Shown here one piece after another: positions 19,768 to 27,153 of a stretch of DNA of 64,000 nt. Numbering within the stretch: the first letter of the stretch is position 1; every line of letters begins with the position of its first letter. The stretch is from the NCBI RefSeq assembly GCF_025961315.1, contig NZ_JAOQNK010000001.1, positions 2,852,001-2,916,000 of the forward strand, read 5' to 3'. The DNA comes from Sphingobacterium kitahiroshimense (GTDB taxonomy: Bacteria; Bacteroidota; Bacteroidia; Sphingobacteriales; Sphingobacteriaceae). Made by a program: the position numbers and the translations under genes. Below the pieces are notes generated by a model that worked only from the letters and a program-made list of their open reading frames with translations, was not told where the DNA came from and searched no databases.

Positions 19768-19802
19768 GTACGGAAGCGAACGGAAACTGTTCATTTCCGT
19801 AC
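19768..19802 (+). promoter_or_regulatory. 35-bp double-dyad upstream activator site C
   Basis: Left dyad GTACGGAAGCGAAC (19768-19781), spacer GGAAACT, right dyad GTTCATTTCCGTAC (19789-19802). Outer arms extend to TTTGTACGGAA/TTCCGTACAAA, 11 bp perfect. 56 nt separate it from sigma-54 promoter C. Confidence 0.87.
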
Positions 19803-19858
19803 AAATATAATCTACCAAAAACAACTGCAATAAACTCATTAACAGCGATATAACTATT

Positions 19859-19874
19859 TGGCAACACAATTGTC
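19859..19874 (+). promoter_or_regulatory. Sigma-54 (-24/-12) promoter C
   Basis: TGGCAACACAATTGTC has TGGCA-N6-TTG, with T at the position of the -12 C. Predicted start about 19885, leaving a ~54-nt leader before the permease ATG at 19939. Confidence 0.78.
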
Positions 19875-19938
19875 TCTATAAGTTACGCCCCCACTATTAT
19901 CATGATAGGATATGGCTATGTAAATAAATACTGTTGTT

Positions 19939-22383
19939 ATGTTGGTAAATAACCTTAAAATTGCCCTGCGAAATATTTCAAAGAATAAGTTTTATTCCAG
20001 TATTAAAATTGGCGGATTTGCTTTTAGTATTGCAATTTGTGTACTGATCGTTCTCTACATCAAACATGAAATAAGTTACAACAAGTCTTATCCGTCAATG
20101 GATCGTGTTTATCGTCTCATTGTCCAAGCTCCAGAGGGAAATAAAATCAATCGCTGGGTATCGCTTTCTGCTCCTGGAGCTAGAACATTAAAAGAGGAAA
20201 TTCCTGCCATAGAGAACTCCGGGAGAATACTCCCAAATCCGCAATTAGGAGCAGGTAGTAATCAGCTTTCGATTAATAATTTGCCCGATAGTCATTATGA
20301 TGATGGATTTGTCTATATCGACCAATCCATATTGGATATGTTTCCATCTTCGATTCAATATGGTCAGTTACAGCATGCTTTAGATAAACCGAATACCATT
20401 GTACTGACCAAAAGTAAAGCGTTTAAATACTTTAAGGGTAATCCTATTGGTCAACAGATCTATCTCAATAACAATAAGTCAAAGGCTTTTACCATTACAG
20501 GGGTCATCGATGATATTCCCAGTAATTCGACCTTATCTGGATATGGTTTCTTTATGTCCCTGGCCGGAGAACCATTTCACCCTGGTGAACAGAACAAATG
20601 GACAAGCAATAATTACACGATTTATATCAAACTGACTCCACAGGCAAATATAGATCTTGTTGAAAAAGAGATTAATAAAATTTACATCACTGGCCATTAC
20701 ATTCCGGAACTGATAAAAGCGGGAAGAAAAATAGGACCTATTGTCCATCAAATTAAGATCAGTCTTCAAAATGCTCTAGACATTCATTTACATTCATCTG
20801 ATATCGAAGATGATCAAGTATCGACACTAAATCGCGGTGATATTCGCATGGTGTGGACTTTTGCATCGGTAGCTCTGTTTATCCTACTGATAGCTTGTAT
20901 CAATTTTGTAAACTTATCGACTGCCAATGCCACAACTAGAGCAAAAGAAATCGGTATCCGAAAAACAATTGGATCTAACCGAAAAAGTCTAATCAGTCAG
21001 TTTATGACGGAGGCATTAAGCTATAGCTTTATTTCTCTATTTTTAGCGATACTCATCGCTCACCTATTACTACCTGTCTTTAATAATATCGCTCATAAAT
21101 CAATTGAAATTCCGTGGTTCACATGGTATTTTATACCTTGTTTATTCATGTCGGCTATTCTGATCGGTAGCATCGCAGGGACATATCCAGCACTTTATCT
21201 TTCGGGTTTTAGACCTATCACGGCATTAAAAAATAAACTGGTTAATAATGCAAACCCTTCATTGCTGCGGAATGGTTTAGTCATTTTTCAATTTACAACA
21301 TCGATTATTTTAATCGTTGGGTCATTGATCAGTCATCAGCAAATTCAATACATGCTGCAAAAAGATCTGGGATTTAACAAGGATCAGGTTATTGTACTTC
21401 GAGGTCTAAATGTAATAGGCGATCAGCTTGGTCCATTTAAAAATGAACTAACTTCCATTCCTACCGTAAATCATATTTCCGTTAGCGACTATCTTCCGGT
21501 TCCGATAGATGGTGCAAAAAGAAATGGTAACGCGTTTTGGTTAGATGGAAGACGTGAACTTGATCTTGCAACTCAGGGTCAGTTTTGGAGAGTCGATCAA
21601 GAGTATCTGGCTACTTTTGAAATTGAAATGGCTGAAGGCCGCAATTTCAATGCGCAGATAGCCTCGGACAGCATGGGAATCATCGTTAACAAACAGATGG
21701 TTAAAGAAATGGGAATTAAGAATCCAATCGGCACAAAGATTACGAATGGTGAAACATGGACGATTTTAGGGGTAGTCGATGATTTTATTTTCGAATCGCT
21801 CAAAGGTGAAGGTACAGCTCCGGTTGGTCTGGTACTCCGGGATAGCCCTTCTTTGTTGTCTATTAAGGTAAAACCGCAACATATGGATGAGACACTGAAT
21901 GCGATAGCAAAAGTCTGGGATCAGTTTAGTCCAAATCAAAAGATCAATTATAGCTTTATGGATGAGAGTTTTAAAATATTATATCAAGATGTAGAGCGAA
22001 CAAAAAATATTTTCACCTGCTTTGCAGTTATCGCCATCTTTATCGCTTCACTGGGTCTTTTTGGACTGGTCACCTATATCACGCAACAGCGAACTAAAGA
22101 AATTGGTGTTAGAAAGGTTTTAGGGGCAAGTGATATGCGCTTATTGAAATTATTATCGGAAGATTTTATGAAACTTGTATTAGTCGCTATTGTCATTGCC
22201 ACACCTATTGGCTGGTGGGCCATGAACACATGGCTTGCGGACTTTAATTATCGTATCGACATCGGTTGGATATATTTTATTATTGCTGGTGGATGTGCTA
22301 TTCTGATTGCTTTGGCAACAATCAGCTTGCAAACGTTAAAGGTAATCCATACAAATCCCGTGGAGAGTTTAAGAAATGAATAG
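19939..22383 (+). CDS. MacB/FtsX-family ABC transporter permease (814 aa)
   Basis: Close paralogue of the 16685 product and under its own copy of the sigma-54 unit (C). Loops: ANATTRAKEIGIRKTIGSN and TKEIGVRKVLGAS. C-terminus NPVESLRNE. The core segment GQQIYLNNNKSKAFTITGVIDD can be matched almost residue for residue with the 16685 product (quoted in part only). The upstream layout (operator-like block, activator site, promoter, permease) also mirrors the 16199-19126 segment. This indicates tandem duplication of a whole regulated unit, with the 73-aa HTH gene gained or retained only here. Confidence 0.94.
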   Translation: MLVNNLKIALRNISKNKFYSSIKIGGFAFSIAICVLIVLYIKHEISYNKSYPSMDRVYRLIVQAPEGNKINRWVSLSAPGARTLKEEIPAIENSGRILPNPQLGAGSNQLSINNLPDSHYDDGFVYIDQSILDMFPSSIQYGQLQHALDKPNTIVLTKSKAFKYFKGNPIGQQIYLNNNKSKAFTITGVIDDIPSNSTLSGYGFFMSLAGEPFHPGEQNKWTSNNYTIYIKLTPQANIDLVEKEINKIYITGHYIPELIKAGRKIGPIVHQIKISLQNALDIHLHSSDIEDDQVSTLNRGDIRMVWTFASVALFILLIACINFVNLSTANATTRAKEIGIRKTIGSNRKSLISQFMTEALSYSFISLFLAILIAHLLLPVFNNIAHKSIEIPWFTWYFIPCLFMSAILIGSIAGTYPALYLSGFRPITALKNKLVNNANPSLLRNGLVIFQFTTSIILIVGSLISHQQIQYMLQKDLGFNKDQVIVLRGLNVIGDQLGPFKNELTSIPTVNHISVSDYLPVPIDGAKRNGNAFWLDGRRELDLATQGQFWRVDQEYLATFEIEMAEGRNFNAQIASDSMGIIVNKQMVKEMGIKNPIGTKITNGETWTILGVVDDFIFESLKGEGTAPVGLVLRDSPSLLSIKVKPQHMDETLNAIAKVWDQFSPNQKINYSFMDESFKILYQDVERTKNIFTCFAVIAIFIASLGLFGLVTYITQQRTKEIGVRKVLGASDMRLLKLLSEDFMKLVLVAIVIATPIGWWAMNTWLADFNYRIDIGWIYFIIAGGCAILIALATISLQTLKVIHTNPVESLRNE

Positions 22384-22433
22384 GAATTTTCTGATCACCA
22401 GCTGTATTTGTTGCGGGATTGAGATTCATTATT

Positions 22434-22468
22434 GTTCAAAACCGAACGTAAACTGTTCAATAGCGAAC
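22434..22468 (+). promoter_or_regulatory. 35-bp double-dyad upstream activator site D
   Basis: Left dyad GTTCAAAACCGAAC (22434-22447), spacer GTAAACT, right dyad GTTCAATAGCGAAC (22455-22468). Here both dyads have the form GTTC-N6-GAAC, so they are direct repeats as well as dyads. This copy reveals that the unit is a 14-bp site used twice. 55 nt to promoter D. Confidence 0.87.
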
Positions 22469-22523
22469 AGGTAATTTTTAAAATAAAAACAACAAATCAC
22501 TGACTACTAATTGATAAGGAGAA

Positions 22524-22539
22524 TGGCAAAATGATTGTG
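22524..22539 (+). promoter_or_regulatory. Sigma-54 (-24/-12) promoter D
   Basis: TGGCAAAATGATTGTG matches TGGCA-N6-TTG. Predicted start about 22550. It drives the beta-solenoid gene at 22611 and not a permease, tying that gene to the same regulon. Confidence 0.75.
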
Positions 22540-22610
22540 TGTTTTAGTGAATACATTGTGATTGGACCTTAATAAGGTACGCCAATTAATATCTTAATAA
22601 AAACACGAAT

Positions 22611-23519
22611 ATGAAAAGATTTATTCAAACCACATTATTACTATTGTTGGTACAGGTTTCTTTCGGTCAAAAAATGGTACGGAAAGAAACTTTTCAGAAC
22701 AGCAAAATTAAAGATCTCGAAGTCAGCACATCGGCCGGGGCAATTAAAGTAACCGGGTCTAATAACCAACCTGGTTCGGTTGAAGTCTGGGTATCTCGCA
22801 ACGGAAACTTACTCAATTCATCAGCGGATTTAGAAAAATTATTGCATGAAGAGTATGACGTTGTCATCCAGTTAGAAAGTGGAAAATTGACCGCATCTGC
22901 TAAACGTAAAAAAGGAAACAATGGTAACAGTTCGATTTCTGTTGCTTTTTATGTAACAGTTCCTGAGTCTGTCAACAGTAATCTGAGCACTTCAGGAGGT
23001 AGTATACAGCTGAATGCACTAAATGGCAAGCAAACATTCCGAACTTCGGGTGGAAGTTTACAAATTAAATCGTTAGCAGGAAATATTTCAGGTAAGACTT
23101 CAGGTGGCAGTATCACTGCTAGCAACAGTCAGGGCGATATACAGCTCAACACTTCTGGAGGATCTATAAATCTGGATAATTGTTCTGGTAATATCCGTAT
23201 CGCTACAAGTGGCGGATCAATTAATGGTAAGAATCTAGAAGGATTAGTTGATGCACATACAAGTGGCGGAAGTATTACTATGGATATGAAGCGGATGTCG
23301 GATGACATTACATTAGCTACATCTGGTGGCAGCGTGAAGATTAAAGTACCAGAAGGAAAATATAACGTCGACCTAAAAGGTTCACGTGTCAATCTTCCGT
23401 CCGCTCAAAATTTTTCTGGCAGATCTAACAGATCTTTAGCTCAGGGTGCAATTAATGGAGGTGGCAAAAAAATAGATGCCCGTACTTCTTCAGGTTCTGT
23501 ATCGCTAGATTTCTATTAA
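22611..23519 (+). CDS. Secreted DUF4097-like beta-solenoid protein (302 aa)
   Basis: N-terminal signal peptide (about residues 1-19, cut before QKMVRK). The C-terminal half is an array of repeats starting with TSGGS at residues 127, 145, 163, 181, 199, 217 and 237: an exact 18-residue period for five steps, then one of 20. Degenerate copies (TSAGA near 40, TSSGS near the end) flank it. This is the pattern of DUF4097/putative auto-transporter adhesin head domains, which form right-handed beta-solenoids. Neighbours are FtsX permeases, and the gene has its own copy of the sigma-54 control unit. A role as an envelope partner or as cargo of the permease system is inference. No sortase, Por-secretion or lipobox signal is evident. 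Confidence 0.88.
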   Translation: MKRFIQTTLLLLLVQVSFGQKMVRKETFQNSKIKDLEVSTSAGAIKVTGSNNQPGSVEVWVSRNGNLLNSSADLEKLLHEEYDVVIQLESGKLTASAKRKKGNNGNSSISVAFYVTVPESVNSNLSTSGGSIQLNALNGKQTFRTSGGSLQIKSLAGNISGKTSGGSITASNSQGDIQLNTSGGSINLDNCSGNIRIATSGGSINGKNLEGLVDAHTSGGSITMDMKRMSDDITLATSGGSVKIKVPEGKYNVDLKGSRVNLPSAQNFSGRSNRSLAQGAINGGGKKIDARTSSGSVSLDFY

Positions 23520-23600
23520 CTAAATATATACCAGAGTTTTAACATGCAAAAGTCAATAGATCACATGTTAATAATCTGAGTATAATAAAAAAGAGTGTTG

Positions 23601-23640
23601 AATTTTTCGCTTGCTTTTCTAACGAAGCAAGCGAAAAATT
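23601..23640. repeat. 16-bp perfect inverted repeat
   Basis: AATTTTTCGCTTGCTT (23601-23616) and AAGCAAGCGAAAAATT (23625-23640) with an 8-nt loop. No T-run follows on either strand, so it is not a standard intrinsic terminator. It may be a 3' stabilising hairpin for the solenoid mRNA. Confidence 0.6.
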
Positions 23641-23783
23641 ACTGACGTCTCTTATGAATTCCCCCTGCAAATTGAAATTTCCCGCCTCCCCTATTTCCAT
23701 CCTAATCACGCATTAGCACTGTCTAATTGACTATGCATAATTTGTTTAAATATTCTGCTATTAACAAATGATGAGGATTTCTT

Positions 23784-23818
23784 GTCCAATACTGAACGGT
23801 TACTGTTCGATATCGAAC
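23784..23818 (+). promoter_or_regulatory. 35-bp double-dyad upstream activator site E
   Basis: Left dyad GTCCAATACTGAAC (23784-23797), spacer GGTTACT, right dyad GTTCGATATCGAAC (23805-23818). The right dyad is a perfect 14-bp palindrome, probably close to the ideal binding site. 54 nt to promoter E. Confidence 0.87.
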
Positions 23819-23872
23819 AGTAATATAAATTAAATACAGAACAACACACTGATAATCAAACATAAACCAAAA

Positions 23873-23888
23873 TGGCAACGCAATTGCA
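23873..23888 (+). promoter_or_regulatory. Sigma-54 (-24/-12) promoter E, full consensus
   Basis: TGGCAACGCAATTGCA has both the -24 GG and -12 GC in the exact RpoN spacing, the best match of the five. Predicted start is about 23899, with a ~52-nt leader to the permease ATG. Confidence 0.85.
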
Positions 23889-23950
23889 TCTTCCGCTTTT
23901 GTAATGACTTCATACATTTCATTTTTAACAACGAACTAAACAGGCGACAT

Positions 23951-26347
23951 ATGATCTTAAACGAAATCAAAATTGCATGGCGAAGCCTATTGAAAAATAA
24001 GTTCTTTTCATTGTTGAACGTATTCGGACTGATGTTGGGATTTACAGGTTTTATCCTGTCGTACCAATACATCAATAGAGAAACAAGCTATGATAAATGG
24101 AACCCCAATTATGATCGGATCTATCAGGTTGGACTGACCTCTTCAGAAGAATTTACAGATGCAACAAATGCCATGCTTGCGCCCTTATTGAAAAAAAGTT
24201 TACCCGAAATAGAAACTGCCGGCAGAAAAATAATTTATAGTTTTGGTACTTATCCACTTTTCGGAGAAAATACGGTATTAATTAAAAATGCTGCGGTAAT
24301 AGACTCTTCTGCAGCACATATTTTTCAAATTGAAAGTAAGACCGGGAACCTTTATAAGAGTAAAATTCAAAATGAGGCCACTCTAGTAAAGCAAGGTATC
24401 GCCGAGAAAATTTTCAAAAAGGGGGATTTAAATTTTGACACCCCTAAGTCTGTTCCGGTGCTTAGTTTACTATTAGATCACCATGAACGTATTTATGGAA
24501 TTAGTAAGAATAATGGTTTATCTCTTATTGACCATGACTTACTTTTTATAAAAGAACCTGAGGATTTATTTACAGGAGAAATTCCATTTTCATATCAAAC
24601 ATACATTCAAGTAAAGCCCGGAACTAATATCGATGTTCTGACCCGTAAAATAGATAAACTCTACCACGATAAAATTGTTCCTCTATCTCAAACAGCAGCT
24701 TTATCGCAAGGAAAAATTTATTTAGATCCATTAACTAATCTACATTTAAGACCAAAAAATGGAAGTAATACGCCTTATCTCATGTTATGGATAATTGGCA
24801 TTGTATCGATTATTATACTTGTATTAGCATCAGCAAATTTTGCCAACATGATCATGGCACAAGCTGACAAACGCATGAAAGAGTTAGCATTAAAGAAAAT
24901 ACTGGGAAGCTCGCGCTGGACGATCATTCGTCAATTACTTTTGGAAGTCTTTATTTTGACATTAACTGCAGCTGTGTTTAGTTTTTTTATGCTAAGTATT
25001 ACCGGAAATGTATTGCAAAAGTGGTTCAATGATGACCTCAAACAGTACATTTTAAATCAAGATACGGTAATGTATCTTTTTCTAGGTGTAATTGGCACAA
25101 CCTGTCTATCCGGAATTTACCCAGCCTTCGTACTTTCGGGATTCAAATCTGTTAGTTTATTGAGGGGCGGACTTGGTAAGACGCAACGAAAAAATACACT
25201 CCGTAATGGTTTACTGGTTTTTCAAATTGGTATTGCTTTACTATTTATGACAGGGATGCTCGTTATACATGAGCAAATCCGGTATATTCAAACCACAGAC
25301 AAAGGATTTGAACCGGCACAGGTGATTACATATAAGGGCTTAGGAATGTATTATGATGGCACATTAAATGGTACATACTACAATCTTAAGGAACGACTGC
25401 AACAAGATCCCAGTATTTTATCGGTTGCTTCAGCAACAAATATGCCTGGAGATGGGGAGCTTCCTCCCAAAAAACAGTTTTCTCATAACCAAAAACAATT
25501 GGAATTCGATCACGTTGGGATCGATAAAAGCTATTTCAGCACACTGAATATAGCGGTATTAAAGGGAAATATTCCCACATCAATCAAGCAATTGCTACAA
25601 GATTCTACTTCGCATTATGCGGTTATCAATGAATCTGCGGCTATGGCATTAGATCTAGGACAGCCTATCGGAGCTAAGTTAGCCGGTTGTGATGTCAATT
25701 TTGAAATTATCGCTGTGGTAAAAGATAGTAAAGCTTATGGTTTTGAAAATGCCGTGAAGCCAACGGTCTATTCTTATAAAAATGAATGTGGATCTGCAAG
25801 ACCCCAGGCAACATTAATTGTAAAAGCTGCTCAAGGAAAAGCAGCACAAGCTATCGAAACTGTAAAAAAAGAATGGCAACAAAATTCATCAACAAAATCA
25901 TTGCCTCTAGAATATGCTTTTATGGATCAACAATATGCTTTGTTGCATAAAAAACAACAGGAGATGCAGACTGCTTTCAATAGCTTTACATTTTTAGCAG
26001 TTATTATTGCGGCTCTTGGTCTTTTTAGTATGGCCGCTTATCAAGTGACAATTCGTAAAAAAGAAATGAGTGTACGTAAAGTATTAGGTGCTTCTGTACA
26101 ATCTATTTTCATGCAACTCAACAAACCGTTTTTCCGACTGTTTGTAACTGCTACTCTAATCTCTCTTCCTCTGACTTACTTCATACTCAACAGATGGTTG
26201 GACAATTTTGCTTACCGCATTGACTTGCAGTGGTGGTATTTTCTAATTGCAATCATGATAATTTTCATCATCATCTGCGTTTCGATCAGCTATCAGACTA
26301 TACGTGCAGCAAAAGTTAATCCGGTAGATAGTCTGAGAAATGAGTAA
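23951..26347 (+). CDS. MacB/FtsX-family ABC transporter permease (798 aa)
   Basis: Last permease of the array and the one next to the ATPase gene, 68 nt upstream of it, under the best sigma-54 promoter. It opens MILNEIKIAWRSLLKNKFFS. The loop after TM2 is AQADKRMKELALKKILGSS and the second loop KKEMSVRKVLGAS. C-terminus NPVDSLRNE. The first-half loop lacks the EIG triplet found in most members. The pairing with the ATPase suggests this is the obligate partner and that the others may share that ATPase. Confidence 0.94.
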   Translation: MILNEIKIAWRSLLKNKFFSLLNVFGLMLGFTGFILSYQYINRETSYDKWNPNYDRIYQVGLTSSEEFTDATNAMLAPLLKKSLPEIETAGRKIIYSFGTYPLFGENTVLIKNAAVIDSSAAHIFQIESKTGNLYKSKIQNEATLVKQGIAEKIFKKGDLNFDTPKSVPVLSLLLDHHERIYGISKNNGLSLIDHDLLFIKEPEDLFTGEIPFSYQTYIQVKPGTNIDVLTRKIDKLYHDKIVPLSQTAALSQGKIYLDPLTNLHLRPKNGSNTPYLMLWIIGIVSIIILVLASANFANMIMAQADKRMKELALKKILGSSRWTIIRQLLLEVFILTLTAAVFSFFMLSITGNVLQKWFNDDLKQYILNQDTVMYLFLGVIGTTCLSGIYPAFVLSGFKSVSLLRGGLGKTQRKNTLRNGLLVFQIGIALLFMTGMLVIHEQIRYIQTTDKGFEPAQVITYKGLGMYYDGTLNGTYYNLKERLQQDPSILSVASATNMPGDGELPPKKQFSHNQKQLEFDHVGIDKSYFSTLNIAVLKGNIPTSIKQLLQDSTSHYAVINESAAMALDLGQPIGAKLAGCDVNFEIIAVVKDSKAYGFENAVKPTVYSYKNECGSARPQATLIVKAAQGKAAQAIETVKKEWQQNSSTKSLPLEYAFMDQQYALLHKKQQEMQTAFNSFTFLAVIIAALGLFSMAAYQVTIRKKEMSVRKVLGASVQSIFMQLNKPFFRLFVTATLISLPLTYFILNRWLDNFAYRIDLQWWYFLIAIMIIFIIICVSISYQTIRAAKVNPVDSLRNE

Positions 26348-26415
26348 ATTAGGATAACAACAGTTTAAAAATTATATATTACATACAGTTAAAATAACCA
26401 ACAAAAATAGATAAA

Positions 26416-27075
26416 ATGATACAGTTAAAACACTTATTTAAATGGTATAATGTTGGAAGTACACGTTCATTTGTACTAAAAGATGTCAGTCTAAATATTG
26501 AAGAGGGGGATTTTATTTCGATCATGGGACCCTCTGGATCTGGAAAATCAACACTATTAAACATCATTGGAATGCTTGATGAACCCGATGAGGGTGAATA
26601 CCTATTTCAAGGTGAAAATGTGTTGGAGCTAAAGCCTAAAAAAAGAACGCAGCTTTTTCAATCTCACATGGGCTATGTCTTTCAATCTTATCATCTGCTT
26701 GATGAAATGACTGTGTATGAAAACATTGAAACACCATTGATCTATAAGAATAAATCTTCGTCGGAGCGTAAGTCCATTGTCAGTGATCTATTGGACCGTT
26801 TTAACATTGTCGGTAAAAAAGATCTGTTTCCTTCACAGCTATCGGGCGGTCAACAGCAGATTGTAGGGATTGCAAGAGCTTTAGCCGGTTCTCCGTCGCT
26901 GCTATTGGCTGATGAGCCAACGGGAAACCTGAATTCTAAACAAGGAGAAGAAATCATGGAATTGTTTCAACAGCTCAACACGGAAGGTGTCACGATTATA
27001 CAGGTGACCCACTCGGACAAAAACGCCACTTACGGAAAAAGAACGGTCCACATGCTGGATGGTCAATTAAAGTAA
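26416..27075 (+). CDS. MacB/LolD-type ABC transporter ATP-binding protein (219 aa)
   Basis: Complete nucleotide-binding domain: Walker A GPSGSGKST (38-46), Q-loop Q90, signature LSGGQ (142-146), Walker B LLLADE (162-167) with catalytic Glu167, D-loop GNLNS and H-loop His199. Length and the MIQLKHLFKWY opening fit the MacB/LolD/FtsE group that energises FtsX permeases. One departure is visible: the signature continues QQIVGIARA where most members have QQRVAIARA, so the usual Arg is Ile. It is the only ATPase seen for ten permease genes. It ends at the terminator 27100-27140. Confidence 0.95.
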   Translation: MIQLKHLFKWYNVGSTRSFVLKDVSLNIEEGDFISIMGPSGSGKSTLLNIIGMLDEPDEGEYLFQGENVLELKPKKRTQLFQSHMGYVFQSYHLLDEMTVYENIETPLIYKNKSSSERKSIVSDLLDRFNIVGKKDLFPSQLSGGQQQIVGIARALAGSPSLLLADEPTGNLNSKQGEEIMELFQQLNTEGVTIIQVTHSDKNATYGKRTVHMLDGQLK

Positions 27076-27099
27076 CTCTATAACCATATACCTAGATAT

Positions 27100-27140
27100 A
27101 TCCCTGCATATGCTTCATTTGGCATATCGCGGGGATTTTT
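27100..27140 (+). terminator. Rho-independent terminator after the ATPase gene
   Basis: ATCCCTGCATATGC (27100-27113) pairs with GCATATCGCGGGGAT (27122-27136), with one bulged C and a G-U pair, followed by TTTTT. It closes the permease-ATPase transcript only 13 nt before the next start codon. Confidence 0.85.
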
Positions 27141-27150
27141 GTTAAATTTG
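27119..27150 (+). promoter_or_regulatory. Possible Bacteroidota promoter before the SirB1-like gene
   Basis: TTG at 27119-27121, then 21 nt, then TAAATTTG (27143-27150), which fits TTG/TAnnTTTG. The -33 part lies in the loop of the terminator hairpin, and the predicted start is at or next to the ATG, implying a very short or absent leader. Confidence 0.35.
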
Positions 27151-27153
27151 TAT

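Larger units (their letters stand above)
23520..23950. other. 431-nt intergenic region with hairpin and sigma-54 unit E
   Basis: Contains a 16-bp perfect hairpin (23601-23640), a pyrimidine-rich stretch (about 23650-23705), activator site E (23784-23818) and sigma-54 promoter E (23873-23888). I find no credible gene in the remaining sequence. Confidence 0.75.

Noticed and set aside
22986..23346. Regular repeats that could suggest a CRISPR array or DNA tandem repeat
   Set aside because: The period is 54 nt with variable codons and encodes TSGGS repeats in an intact protein.
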